From Bacillota bacterium (GTDB taxonomy: Bacteria > Bacillota > Clostridia > Acetivibrionales > DSM-1351): 64,000 nt of DNA. The stretch's first letter is position 1, and every line of letters starts with the position of its first letter. The notes under the pieces were generated by a model that was not told the DNA's origin, ran no database searches, and was given only the letters and a program-made list of their open reading frames with translations. Location: assembly GCA_023392075.1 (NCBI GenBank), contig JAEVZU010000116.1, positions 1 to 64,000 on the forward strand, written 5' to 3'. A program made the position numbers and the translations under genes. This document shows, piece after piece, positions 17,523-26,494 of the stretch.

Positions 17523-18992
17523 TTACACCTCTCGTTCCGCCATATAAAAATCATAAATTTCTTCGCCTAATTCAGCCCCAAATTCCCTTAAAGTACAGAT
17601 ATCCTTTAATAAACTATCAGCTGAGTTTCTTACATAACTGCATCTTGAAACCTTTTTTTCCATTGACAGACTATCCTTTTCATCCGCTGCTGCTGCACAT
17701 AAATTGCAAAACATAAGTGCCCAACAGTTTATACACTTCTTTTCACTTATTTTTCCTACATTAAGCAAAGATCTTATTTTATCTACATCAAAACCAGCAT
17801 CTATATTTCCAATTTTCATTAGTGGAGATGCTTCACTAACCCTTTCACACGGGTAGAAATTACCGTCAACATCCATAAACAGCCTTTGAACCCCTGGCAT
17901 ACATGGTCCTCCATGATGAATTTTATCAGGTAGCTCTGCTCTCATTTGCAATCGGCTGTATTTATCCTTTCTTTCGATGTAATGCCTCGATAGTAGTTTT
18001 GATGTATATTTCTCGTCCAGATAACCAAGCTTTGATAAAAATATCTTAAAAAATTCATATTGAGTTTCAGAAATATAATTTTCGTTTACTTTTATAGTAT
18101 TTTTTCTATATAAATCAGATATTTCTGAAGCAATAATATTTGCTTCTTTTGCTGTTTCAAAATCAGTAAAAAAATTATTTACACAGCTAAACTCATTCTG
18201 CGGATCCAATACGGCATTAAAGGACACATTTTTCCGCAAATAAACAGGAAATTTCTCTTTTATCATTTCCAGATTTTCCATTACTTTTTCAAAAGTCCCT
18301 TTGTCGTCATATCCATAAACCCTGTTCTTGTTATGCACTTCAGAAGGGCCATCAAGACTGATAAGCATATGTAAATTATGCTTTTGAAAATAATTGACAA
18401 TCTCCTCGGTTAAAAGGGTTGCATTTGTTGTCAAGTTTAAGTAAATAGTTTTCCCCTCTGCTCTTTCTTCAAAGTACTCAATGCAATTTTTTATGAATGC
18501 AAATTCAAGCAGAGGCTCACCACCATAGAATGACAGGCAACTTCTCTCATTATCCTTTGAATGCTCAATATAAAAATCTATTCCCTTTCTGGCTGTTTCA
18601 ATAGTCATTTTCTCATTTGAATGAACCCTATTTTCATACTTTCCTGAGTAAACACAATATTTGCACCTTAGATTACATTGCTTTGTTATCTGTAGTGTAA
18701 GCATTTTAACTTTATTATTGAGGTAGCTTAAAATTGTATCATTTAACGGATGGTACATTTCCTTTGCCCTTTTTTCTGATAAGAAACCTAAATCACGCAA
18801 ATGATCAATTGACTCTACAGCTTGTGCACTGAATTCCGAGGTGCATTTACCGGTATCATCACTATTTCTATAGTAATCAAGTATCTTATATTGATCTTCC
18901 GATAAGCTGAGAATGACATTTTTGTTGACGTCATACAGATAATGCCCTCCGGGAGTTTTAAACAGGTGTATAAAAGAATCCAAAACTATCAC
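17523..18992 (-). CDS. ccpM: Radical SAM/SPASM peptide maturase, CcpM-like
   Basis: A 489-residue enzyme. The radical SAM cluster motif is C106-N-L-R-C110-K-Y-C113, followed by the GGEPLLE motif. The C-terminal part is a Cys-rich SPASM-type region with CMPG, FYPCERV, CINCWALMFCNLC and SRC. These bind auxiliary Fe-S clusters used in peptide cross-linking. The N-terminal ~90 residues resemble a RiPP recognition domain. It lies downstream of the Cys-rich precursor gene across a hairpin. Likely product: thioether cross-links from Cys to other residues (sactipeptide or ranthipeptide type), by inference. A GTG at 18992 is only 2 nt from AAGGAGG, so the TTG at 18983 may be the true start. Confidence 0.88.
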   Translation of the reverse strand: MIVLDSFIHLFKTPGGHYLYDVNKNVILSLSEDQYKILDYYRNSDDTGKCTSEFSAQAVESIDHLRDLGFLSEKRAKEMYHPLNDTILSYLNNKVKMLTLQITKQCNLRCKYCVYSGKYENRVHSNEKMTIETARKGIDFYIEHSKDNERSCLSFYGGEPLLEFAFIKNCIEYFEERAEGKTIYLNLTTNATLLTEEIVNYFQKHNLHMLISLDGPSEVHNKNRVYGYDDKGTFEKVMENLEMIKEKFPVYLRKNVSFNAVLDPQNEFSCVNNFFTDFETAKEANIIASEISDLYRKNTIKVNENYISETQYEFFKIFLSKLGYLDEKYTSKLLSRHYIERKDKYSRLQMRAELPDKIHHGGPCMPGVQRLFMDVDGNFYPCERVSEASPLMKIGNIDAGFDVDKIRSLLNVGKISEKKCINCWALMFCNLCAAAADEKDSLSMEKKVSRCSYVRNSADSLLKDICTLREFGAELGEEIYDFYMAEREV

Positions 18993-19008
18993 ATCCTCCT
19001 TATTAATT

Positions 19009-19047
19009 AAAGTTAACCGGAATATACACTGTATTCCGGTTAACTTT
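19009..19047 (-). terminator. Attenuator-like hairpin between precursor and maturase
   Basis: AAAGTTAACCGGAATA pairs perfectly over 16 bp with TATTCCGGTTAACTTT around a 7-nt loop. It lies between the precursor stop at 19068 and the maturase start. A short T-rich stretch follows on the minus strand. This should reduce read-through or protect the upstream message, giving more precursor than enzyme. Confidence 0.75.
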
Positions 19048-19067
19048 TAGCATGAGTTATCAATAAA

Positions 19068-19268
19068 TTATGTACCCGTATAATATCCATAGTTAAAAAG
19101 GGTAGCATCTGCAGCGTTTTGGTTATTTGTAAAATTACTTACCATAACTGCAGTGTTATTCCCACATCCTGCATAACTACAACTACAAAAGCTGCAATCA
19201 GCACATGTGCATGCGTATGCCTCTATTGTTTCCATACTGTTATGTACTTTTTTCCCTAATTTTTTCAT
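19068..19268 (-). CDS. Cys-rich RiPP precursor peptide (CLI_3235-type)
   Basis: A 66-residue peptide starting MKKLGKKVHNS, the leader pattern of the clostridial CLI_3235 bacteriocin-like family. The core has six Cys at 20, 22, 25, 28, 30 and 35 in an ACTCADCSFCSCSYAGC stretch. An Asn/Ala/Tyr-rich tail ending GYYTGT follows. The ATG at 19268 is preceded by GGGAGGTGATAAAA. A GTG at 19277 inside the ribosome binding site is not the start. It should be matured by the adjacent radical SAM enzyme. No exporter gene is next to it. Antibacterial activity is unproven for the family. Confidence 0.88.
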   Translation of the reverse strand: MKKLGKKVHNSMETIEAYACTCADCSFCSCSYAGCGNNTAVMVSNFTNNQNAADATLFNYGYYTGT

Positions 19269-19277
19269 TTTTATCAC

Positions 19278-20167
19278 CTCCCTTTGGTATTTTGAGACTT
19301 ATTGAACCACGTCTGACTTTATTTAAACTCATTGAGCTTTACCGCGGATAAACCTTATGAGTCAAATACAATCTAAACTTTACCTTTCACAACAAGGAAA
19401 TCTTTATACTCTTTACAGCGGCTCTCAAATCCTTATAAATTCCAAATGCAGCACCCAATTGTTATATTGAAGATCACCTAAAAAGTTGTATAATTCGATT
19501 AGCCTTAACACTGAATACTTCCCAGTAACTACTACCAAATCACTACTTCTTTTTATTTGCAATGGTTTAAACACATTTAATTTCCTAATACTTTTAAAAT
19601 ATCTATTTAATCCAATTACTAATTTCTTTATATTATTTTATATTATTTTATATTTCTTCAATTTATTACCACATATTATATATAATACCAGTCATTTTTT
19701 TTAATTTCAAGTAAGATATTTCTTAATTTACCACTTTACTATAAGTAAATTATAAGGATAAATTTTTGAGTTATGACGTGATGATCGACAAACTCACTAA
19801 TCTGTTGTAACTTAAAATCAAGGTGTAGGTGCACGATACAATTACATGTACAGCAGTTATTTGAATTTTATGATGTTTTTTCATACATACCCACTCTTTT
19901 TATCAATATCGTGCTGCGCAGAGCGCTTCTTTTAAGGAATGGGTGGCAACTATCATAGAACAATTTTCAACAATATACTCCAGCAATAAACCCCATAATC
20001 TTTTCTCTGGCTGGAACAAATATATAAAAAAGCATCAGGACTTTCAGTCCCAATGCCTCTGGCTTTTTTCGAGTGAATTTGTGATTTTGAGCTATTGATC
20101 CCTCGAAAGAATTGCTCTTACGCCTAAATCTTAACTCAATTTATTAATTTGCGGTAATACTGCTAAG
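19278..20167. other. AT-rich intergenic region
   Basis: It contains the unidentified promoter of the RiPP operon and very AT-rich DNA at 19500-19720. At 19874-20086 a 62-codon frame without ATG is open on plus (AASFKEWVATII-like text), perhaps a decayed gene end, but I recognise no family. Hairpin-like sequence at 20032-20056 (GGACT/AGTCC) is too irregular to call a terminator. Confidence 0.4.
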
Positions 20168-21064
20168 TCAGCTATGTATAAAACCGTATTGCTTTAATTT
20201 CTCTATATCCTTTTTTATATCTTCCATTGCCAAATCCAATTGGGCATGAGGCTCAAATGTTACATAACCATCATATCCATCATCTAAAAATCTTGACAGG
20301 AGGGCTGGAATATTAACTCTGCCCTCAAAAGAAGAAACAAAAGCGATTGGTTCACCTTTATATGTTCCACCGGTTATATGATGTCCTATCTCGTACCCTT
20401 TATCATAATACTCGGGTTTAAAAACGCATACATTTTTCAGATGGGCATATCCGATATAATCTTTTAACAGATTATACGCATAGGGATAACCTTCAACTCC
20501 TGCCATTTCATAATTTGGGGCATCGAAGTTTGTCATAAAATAAGGATCATTAAATTCTTTCATTATTGCAAGCATTTTTTCCGGAGTCTGATCAGCGGGA
20601 TTTTCAAATTCATTTTCCAGCACAAGGGTAATTTTTTTCCTCCTTGCATATTCTAAAGGAACATCCAGATAACGGTGGATCAAATCCATATCCAGATGGT
20701 CAAATCCATGCCAGCATAAGTAATGCAGGATGGTTTTCGTACCAAGTTTTTCTGCTGCATCAATGCAAGCTTTGAACTCTCTTACATGCGTATCAACTTC
20801 TTTTCCTCTCTCTAAATTGAAGCCAAACCTGAATTGCAAAACAGGTGCGATGCATTTTTCCTCTTCCAATATGCGTTTAGCATCATCAATATCTAAATTG
20901 CTCCAAACTCCCACTTCCGGTATTTGCCCAGGCAATGGCTGTATATTGGGATCAACTAATTCGATAGCATTAAGTCCTATTGATTTTATAAACTTACAAA
21001 TAGCTCGCAGATCATACCTTTCATAAAACTTAGGATTTGTTCCGGATAAGGCCAGCTTTAACAT
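20168..21064 (-). CDS. Sugar phosphate isomerase/epimerase-like TIM-barrel protein
   Basis: About 298 residues of the AP-endonuclease-2/xylose-isomerase-like TIM-barrel family. Features are NAIELVDPN near the N-terminus, ILHYLCWHGFDH, LVLENEFENP, MTNFDAPNYE, GYAHLKNV and a C-terminal YDGYVTFEPHA. These are the places where metal-binding Glu, Asp and His sit in this family. The ATG at 21064 has GGAGG 9 bp upstream, so the longer frame to 21145 is not used. The cyclase stop lies 82 bp upstream. In cyclitol pathways such enzymes epimerise or isomerise keto-cyclitols, which suits its place here, but the substrate is inferred. Confidence 0.8.
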   Translation of the reverse strand: MLKLALSGTNPKFYERYDLRAICKFIKSIGLNAIELVDPNIQPLPGQIPEVGVWSNLDIDDAKRILEEEKCIAPVLQFRFGFNLERGKEVDTHVREFKACIDAAEKLGTKTILHYLCWHGFDHLDMDLIHRYLDVPLEYARRKKITLVLENEFENPADQTPEKMLAIMKEFNDPYFMTNFDAPNYEMAGVEGYPYAYNLLKDYIGYAHLKNVCVFKPEYYDKGYEIGHHITGGTYKGEPIAFVSSFEGRVNIPALLSRFLDDGYDGYVTFEPHAQLDLAMEDIKKDIEKLKQYGFIHS

Positions 21065-21146
21065 AATATAAATCCTCCAATTATGGGGTACATCGGAGTA
21101 CTGTCGTACTCCGTGTCTATATAGACTAGAAGCCTTCAAACACATT

Positions 21147-22289
21147 TTATACCGCTTTATGTTTTATAAGTTTTTCTAAAATAGAACACGCCTGGACAAT
21201 TTCCTCATATGTAATATCATTTACAAAAATGCATTTTCCGATTTCATACGGCAGCGGCACCCTTTGCAGCCCATCTCTGTGGTGTGTCCTTTCAACCAGG
21301 CTTTCCCACAGCAATTCCGGAATGAGGGATTTATGATAATACGGCAAATTCAATTTTTGAATCAAACCCAGTATACGCAGCTCTTCCTCGGTAGATAAAA
21401 TTGAATGAATATTTGCCAACACCGTCGAAAATGCAACATCTATGGCAACTGCCTCGCCATGCAGCAAGTGTTCCACGTCGTGCATTTCAAACGTCAAACT
21501 AAAAGTATGTCCGAAGTCAACAGAACGTTCAAGGTTGTCTTCATACAAATTCGGTTCAAGCTCCTCCAACATACCTTTAATTGACGCATCCAGTATCTTT
21601 CCCCCAATAAAAGTTTGAAAATTTGTTTCAATACACTCTGTTCCATTTTGTTCAAGGTCTTCAAAAAGTCCTATATCTTTGATGACAGCCAGCTTTAATA
21701 TTTCACCAATGCCATTTAAAATATGCCGGCCAGGCAGACTCTTTAAGAATGCCTTGTCCAATATTACCGCTCCCGGTGGTTCAAAGCTTCCCATCCGGTT
21801 CTTATTTCCATTAAAATTTATACCTACTTTTATACCAATTGATGCATCCACATATCCCATTAGTGTAGTTGGAACTTTAATATGAGGAATACCCCGCCTG
21901 TAGGAACTGGCAATAAAACCGACAACATCAGTTAGTACTCCTCCACCGATAGCTATAATAGGTTCTCCGCGACGATCAATGGGGAATTTATCCAGCTCTT
22001 TAAAAACATGAATATAATTTTCCAGCGTTTTATTCTTTTCTCCACCCTTAAAAGGTACGATTTTACTATGTATTTTATTTTCTTCGAAATAGCTCCTTAA
22101 TTTTTCGTTATACATGTTGTAAATAAACTGGTCGACAACAACGAAACGATGGCTGTCTTTTTTTCGTCCCCCCGTTAACAAAATATCATTTTTCGGATTC
22201 AGAATATCTTCGGTTGTAACGATATCATAGTTAATTTCCTTCTGGTGTTTCACATTCCATTCCCTTTGGGTTAAAACAGCATTTGTCAT
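21147..22289 (-). CDS. Sugar phosphate cyclase, sedoheptulose-7-phosphate cyclase type
   Basis: A 380-residue member of the dehydroquinate synthase superfamily. The NAD-binding GGGVLTDVVGF, VPTTLMGYVDASIGIKVGIN, FNGNKNRMGSFEPP, NGIGEILKLAV and FGHTFS segments are present. The EP-hinge RRGEPIIAIGGG and KNRMGSFEPP resemble 2-epi-5-epi-valiolone-type cyclases rather than AroB, which has KTGINHPLGKN. The reaction would turn sedoheptulose 7-phosphate into a C7 cyclitol using NAD+ and a divalent metal. Which product (EEVS, EVS or DDGS type) cannot be told by eye. It sits between a LuxS-like gene and a TIM-barrel isomerase, all on minus. Confidence 0.82.
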   Translation of the reverse strand: MTNAVLTQREWNVKHQKEINYDIVTTEDILNPKNDILLTGGRKKDSHRFVVVDQFIYNMYNEKLRSYFEENKIHSKIVPFKGGEKNKTLENYIHVFKELDKFPIDRRGEPIIAIGGGVLTDVVGFIASSYRRGIPHIKVPTTLMGYVDASIGIKVGINFNGNKNRMGSFEPPGAVILDKAFLKSLPGRHILNGIGEILKLAVIKDIGLFEDLEQNGTECIETNFQTFIGGKILDASIKGMLEELEPNLYEDNLERSVDFGHTFSLTFEMHDVEHLLHGEAVAIDVAFSTVLANIHSILSTEEELRILGLIQKLNLPYYHKSLIPELLWESLVERTHHRDGLQRVPLPYEIGKCIFVNDITYEEIVQACSILEKLIKHKAV

Positions 22290-22370
22290 GTAATTATACC
22301 TCCCCTGTAATATTTAAATTTTTTGTTCCATCCTGGTATAATAAATATGCTAAGCAGGTTCAATACTCGT

Positions 22371-22985
22371 TCAGCCATCCAGCACATTTAACCATGAGGT
22401 CTTTTGTGCAAGCACTTTTTCAGCTAACCGCTTTGCTCCCTCCAAATCGTGATGGGCTGCCTGACCACATTCACGGTCCGTATTATATGGGACTTCATTC
22501 AGTGATAAAAGCTCACTTAGTATCTTTTCAAAGGTAGAAGTTATTTTGTACGCATTGCAGAAATTTATAGTAATCAGATAAAAACCCGTTTGACAGCCCA
22601 TAGGAGCAACGCTTACAAAGCCATCCAGATACTTTCTGAAGCCCGCCAGCAAAATGTGCTCCAGCGAGTGCAATACTCTCGTCTCCATGTAATTTTTATT
22701 TGGCTGTGTAAATCGTAAATCAAATAAGAAAACATAGTCACCTTGATCCCCCATGGTATAATGAGACATCCTGATATAAGGCGCCTTGACCAGCCTATGG
22801 TCTACTTCTCCCAAGACTTCAGGCTTCCAGCCTTCCTTTCCCACATCCAATGCCTCCCTGCAACTTGCAGCTCCCTTGTAATCCAATAAATTTTTACAGC
22901 TTTCCGGAAGTACGCTCTCCAAAGCATCGGAATGATTATTCAACTCCAAGTTTACATAGCCTTCATTATAATTTGATTTAGACAT
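22371..22985 (-). CDS. LuxS-like S-ribosylhomocysteine lyase, N-terminally extended
   Basis: A 204-residue LuxS homologue. The Zn ligands are kept as H106-SLE-H110 and C173 (ECGQAAHHDLEGAK), the catalytic Cys as C131 in MGCQTGFYL and the substrate arginine in DLRFTQPN. Ordinary LuxS is about 155-160 residues. Here about 55 extra residues precede the VDHRLVKAPY start of the fold. LuxS cleaves S-ribosylhomocysteine to homocysteine and DPD, the AI-2 precursor. The gene is 81 bp upstream of a sugar phosphate cyclase on the same strand, not in a methyl-cycle operon, so a specialised role is possible. The ATG has AGGGAGGT upstream. Confidence 0.88.
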   Translation of the reverse strand: MSKSNYNEGYVNLELNNHSDALESVLPESCKNLLDYKGAASCREALDVGKEGWKPEVLGEVDHRLVKAPYIRMSHYTMGDQGDYVFLFDLRFTQPNKNYMETRVLHSLEHILLAGFRKYLDGFVSVAPMGCQTGFYLITINFCNAYKITSTFEKILSELLSLNEVPYNTDRECGQAAHHDLEGAKRLAEKVLAQKTSWLNVLDG

Positions 22986-23175
22986 ATTGACCTCCCTCTT
23001 CTATTTTTAATTTCAATCAGTTCAAAGCTCATACATTTTGTATAATTATTACATATATAACACATTATGTTATCGGCAATTGTATATAAAAAATCATGGT
23101 TTCTTCCAGAGATTTATATTAGTTATGTCTTTTACTGCTTTTAAGAAGGTTGTCCGGTTCACATTATTGCAACTT
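22986..23175. other. Promoter region of the LuxS-like gene
   Basis: AT-rich sequence between the LuxS-like start and the transposase relic. Nothing beyond likely promoter DNA is recognised. Confidence 0.35.
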
Positions 23176-23427
23176 GTTAAAGAGTGGCAAGTCCGCCCGC
23201 TTGAGGCTATTTACTCAGTTGTTTTTATGGATGCTCTACATTTTCATGTGAGAAGTGAAGGACGCATAAAAAAGGCTGTATACATTGCCATAGGTATCAA
23301 TATGGAAGGCTTTAAAGATACATTTGGCATGTGGATTGGCGAAAACGAGAGTGCAAAATTTTGGCTCACAGTAATGAATGATATGAAAAATAGAGGTGAG
23401 GTATTCTTTTCAGATAAATTAAAATAG
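23176..23427 (+). pseudogene. IS256/mutator-type transposase fragment
   Basis: About 80 residues read VKEWQVRPLEAIYSVVFMDA, then AVYIAIGINMEGFKD and MWIGENESAKFWL. These are the central DDE-domain signatures of Mutator/IS256 transposases, which are about 400 residues long. The first catalytic Asp lies in VFMDA. Both ends are missing and the frame runs into unrelated AT-rich codons. Inverted repeats were not found, so this is a dead relic. Confidence 0.8.
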
Positions 23428-23491
23428 ACCTATTTTTAAAACTAAAACAAGCTGTTATTGACATACCAAAATTTATAGGTATAATGCAAAT

Positions 23492-23528
23492 TAGGGACAG
23501 GTGCTTTAAAAACAGGCACCCGTCCCTA
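23492..23528. repeat. REP-like hairpin
   Basis: TAGGGACAGGTGC and GCACCCGTCCCTA pair with one internal mismatch around an A-rich loop. GGGACAGGTGC-type palindromes recur in clostridial genomes as extragenic repeats. It may also end transcription of the convergent xylanase gene. Confidence 0.5.
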
Positions 23529-23631
23529 TAAAATATTAAATATTCAACATCAATTCTCATTTGTCTAAACCTAAGGATTTTGAAAATATAGCTGTCAGAA
23601 ATATATCTTCTTCATCTTTTATTAACTCTTA

Positions 23632-24906
23632 TTACACATCAGCTGGGAATCTGGTTATAATTCCAAGCAAATATTGCTTCAATAGTGAATAATCCAAAGC
23701 ATCTACACTGCCGCTTGCATTAACATCTGCAGCAGTCATACCATTTTCAGATGGGAATTTCGTTATTGACCCGAGCAGATATTGTTTCATAAGTGAATAA
23801 TCTATAGAATCTACACTACCGTTGCCGTCAAGGTCACCATATACTACTGTCGGAGTCGGAGGAACCAGAGCGGATTGCATTGCATAATAAGACGGTTTCG
23901 GATTATAGTTGGAGTCAAAGATTAAAGCCGCGCCTCTGCCGGGGAACGTCCCAGGTACCCAGGAATATTTGTCTGTGAAGCCCCATACCTGGATAGCCTT
24001 CACTGCAGGCTGTGCCATACATTTCTCAATGATATTCTTGTAGTAGCTGGCTTGTGTTTGCAGTTCCGCCGATGTGGGATTGCTGGATACACGTACATCC
24101 ATCTCGGTTATATATATCTCAAGGCCTAAATCTGCAAAACGCTTCAAATTATTGGCAAAGTCATTATAGTCAATTGGGTATTGTATATCCAGGTGCATCT
24201 GGAAACCGACCCCATCCACAGGTATATTACGGCTTTTAAGGTCTTTGAGCATGTTATAGGCACCGTTGGACTTACTGCCGGTATACTCAAGATTGTAATC
24301 GTTGTATATCAGCTTGGCATTGGGGTCAGCAGCACGAGCCCGGATAAATGCATTCTCAATAAAGCTTTTACCTAGGGTTCTGTACCAGAAGGAATTTCTG
24401 TAGCTTCCATCTTCCTCAAAAGCTTCATTAACTACGTCCCAATATGGAATTTTACCTTTGTAATGGGCCATTACCTTGTCAATATGATTATACATGGCAG
24501 ACTGCATGGTGCTGGCATTAAGATTCTGTACCCAGCTTGGAGTTTGATTGTGCCAGACCAGCGCATGGCCGTGAACCTTAAAATTGTTGGTTTGAGCCCA
24601 GTTAACAAGCTTATCCCCTTCAGAGAAACTAAAATTATTTTGGGAAGACTCTGTAGCATCCCATTTCATGCAATTTTCAGGAGTTACCAAATTAAACTCG
24701 GCAGTGGCGGTGCTGAGAAATGTGGAAGAATCCGACATTGTGGTAAAACCACTGGGGAATTCGGTTCCCACAAGAACCTTGCTTTGAATATCCTTTAACC
24801 TTTTACCCGTTGGAGTAGCGGCATTAACCGCCGCCGAGCAAATCATCAACGCTGTCAGAAAGACAACTAGCGCCACTGATAATGATTTAAAACTGTTTTT
24901 TCTCAT
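23632..24906 (-). CDS. Cellulosomal GH10 endo-1,4-beta-xylanase with type I dockerin
   Basis: A 424-residue secreted enzyme. It has a signal peptide of about 29 residues ending VNA, a GH10 catalytic domain at about 33-345, a short Pro/Thr linker and a type I dockerin at 355-424. The acid/base Glu lies in WDVVNEAFE and the nucleophile Glu in IYITEMDVR. The dockerin has two Ca-binding repeats, starting DLDGNGSVDSIDYSLMKQYL and DVNASGSVDALDYSLLKQYL, which dock to scaffoldin cohesins. It hydrolyses xylan at the cell surface within a cellulosome. The ATG is preceded by AAAGGAGAG. No scaffoldin is in the window. Confidence 0.95.
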   Translation of the reverse strand: MRKNSFKSLSVALVVFLTALMICSAAVNAATPTGKRLKDIQSKVLVGTEFPSGFTTMSDSSTFLSTATAEFNLVTPENCMKWDATESSQNNFSFSEGDKLVNWAQTNNFKVHGHALVWHNQTPSWVQNLNASTMQSAMYNHIDKVMAHYKGKIPYWDVVNEAFEEDGSYRNSFWYRTLGKSFIENAFIRARAADPNAKLIYNDYNLEYTGSKSNGAYNMLKDLKSRNIPVDGVGFQMHLDIQYPIDYNDFANNLKRFADLGLEIYITEMDVRVSSNPTSAELQTQASYYKNIIEKCMAQPAVKAIQVWGFTDKYSWVPGTFPGRGAALIFDSNYNPKPSYYAMQSALVPPTPTVVYGDLDGNGSVDSIDYSLMKQYLLGSITKFPSENGMTAADVNASGSVDALDYSLLKQYLLGIITRFPADV

Positions 24907-24925
24907 AAATCAACTCTCCTTTATT

Positions 24926-25024
24926 CTAATATTGTACCTGTACAGATACCGTATCTGCCCTTGCTAACCGACTGTTGCTTGATTCCATACTCAGTGTCAC
25001 TCTGCCATTTATGGCTGAATTACA
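24926..25024 (-). pseudogene. C-terminal relic of an extracellular module
   Basis: A 32-residue frame reads NSAINGRVTLSMESSNSRLA and ends RADTVSVQVQY before TAG. It looks like the last strands of a secreted Ig- or CBM-like module. It partly overlaps the dockerin end of the GH43 relic in another frame. Family assignment is weak. Confidence 0.3.
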
Positions 25025-25807
25025 CATCAGCAGGGAATTTAGTTATCATCCCAAGCAAATATTTCTTTATAACTGCAAAATCAATTGCATCTATTGCACC
25101 GCTAGCATCTACATCTGCGGATTCAGATTTCCCAATAGAGCAGGACCATTCTGTGTTATGGGGATAGTGGGAATTGTACCGTCGGAATTGTATTTAAACT
25201 GTTCCACACCCACAGAACAGTGGTAGCTTCCGCCTCCCGGCAAATTGCCGGTATGGTAAAACAAGTAGGAATTCCCCTTATAGTCAGTTACTCCCGGATG
25301 GTTTGTAAAGCTGTTCTGCGAAGACATTAATATACGTCTATAAATACTGTGGGGTCAATATCCTGCGCTCCGTTCTTTGCTATCAAAGGTTTCCCCAGAG
25401 CATCGGTAAAAGGGCCTGTCGGGCTGTCCGATACCGCTACACCAATCACTCTCGCACCTCCAGCATTTTTTCTGGTCATAGGGACGTAGAAATAAAACTT
25501 TCCATTTCTGTAAATACACTGTCCGGCCCATGCGTCACCTTGAGCCCAGCTGAATGTGTTGTAAGACAACGGTGATCCATGATCTGTCCAGTTTATCAGG
25601 TCTGTTGACGAGTAACACTTCCATTCATTCATGGTATAGAAGTTGTTCACTATTGTGTCCTCATCATGACCCGTATACAGGTAACATATGCCGTCATGTA
25701 CCATTGGTGCCAGGTATAAAACCAATGGGTTGTCGGCATAACAGACTGACGTAAGAAGCAGAAAAGCAATAAACATAAAGATTGTAAACATACATACCTT
25801 TTTTCAT
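25020..25807 (-). pseudogene. GH43-dockerin gene, frameshifted and internally deleted
   Basis: Three parts of one secreted arabinofuranosidase/xylosidase-type GH43 enzyme survive. The first has a start at 25807 (GGAGGTGAATGT before ATG) whose frame is lost after seven As. Removing one base gives MKKVCMFTIFMF, a normal signal peptide. The catalytic start with CYLYTGHDEDT, GDAWAGQC and DIDPTVFID then stops at 25327. A second block (SSQNSFTNHPGVTDYKGNSY) is the end of the catalytic domain, so the middle is deleted. The third block is the end of a dockerin (DASGAIDAIDFAVIKKYLLG) at 25020-25140, with the first dockerin repeat missing. The product cannot be made. Confidence 0.85.
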
Positions 25808-26410
25808 ACATTCACCTCCATTCAAATTAATTTTCATTTATATTCAAATTTGAGATTTCACAAAGGACCTCGGTTAACTGGCAGTATCCGCATCTTTTGC
25901 TTCTCATTTTTGAAATATAGTAAATTCTATAAATTTTTTGTTCAACTTCACGATTTTAATCTATTTTATGTCCATCAAATTGTACTTGTTCAAAAGGTCA
26001 AACAGTATATACTTCCCAGTAACTTGTACTAAACCTACTATTTCTTTTTCTGAAATGATTTAAATTCAATAATATCCATTTATACCAATAATATACAATA
26101 ATAGAATATTATTCAACAATATAATTATAAATCTTTCTGAATTTTTACTTTTCAGTTTATTATGATGGTAAATATGTAAATTGTGATATAGAAAAATTAG
26201 TATATATTATTTTAAGTAAATAAAAAATCGCAATTTATTGATAATATTTAATCATAAATTGCGACTATATTCTTATATTTAATACATTTTATATAATAGA
26301 CTTTTAATAATTCATTAAGCCCACAAAAAGCAAACCACTGCTGAAAACGTTGTTGATAAGGCTGTTATTGCAAAGTAGTAATATAACGAGGTTTTGTCTA
26401 AAAGGCACAC
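25808..26410. other. AT-rich intergenic region
   Basis: No gene recognised. It holds the remains of the GH43 promoter and one hairpin at 26228-26264. Confidence 0.4.
26228..26264 (-). terminator. AT-rich hairpin with minus-strand T-run
   Basis: TCGCAATTTAT and ATAAATTGCGA form an 11-bp perfect stem around a 15-nt loop. On minus it is followed by TTTTTTA. It may be a secondary stop for transcription coming from the transglutaminase-like gene. Confidence 0.5.
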
Positions 26411-26456
26411 AGCTAAACAAGGAGGGACGCAAATATGCGCCCCTCCCTGTTTAGCT
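26411..26456 (-). terminator. Terminator-like hairpin after the transglutaminase-like gene
   Basis: A 20-bp stem between AGCTAAACAAGGAGGGACGC and GCGCCCCTCCCTGTTTAGCT with a 6-nt loop. The two mismatches on plus become G-U pairs on the minus-strand RNA, so the minus transcript folds perfectly. It lies 39 bp after the end of the minus-strand gene. The T-run is short. Confidence 0.65.
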
Positions 26457-26494
26457 TCCTCAAAAAATATATATTTACTTTTATGACTCTCGCT

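Noticed and set aside
20032..20056. Possible terminator after the TIM-barrel gene
   Set aside because: Stem GGACT/AGTCC with bulges and no clean T-run next to it.
19874..20086. 62-codon open frame without start codon
   Set aside because: Protein-like text but no family recognised and no start; may be chance.
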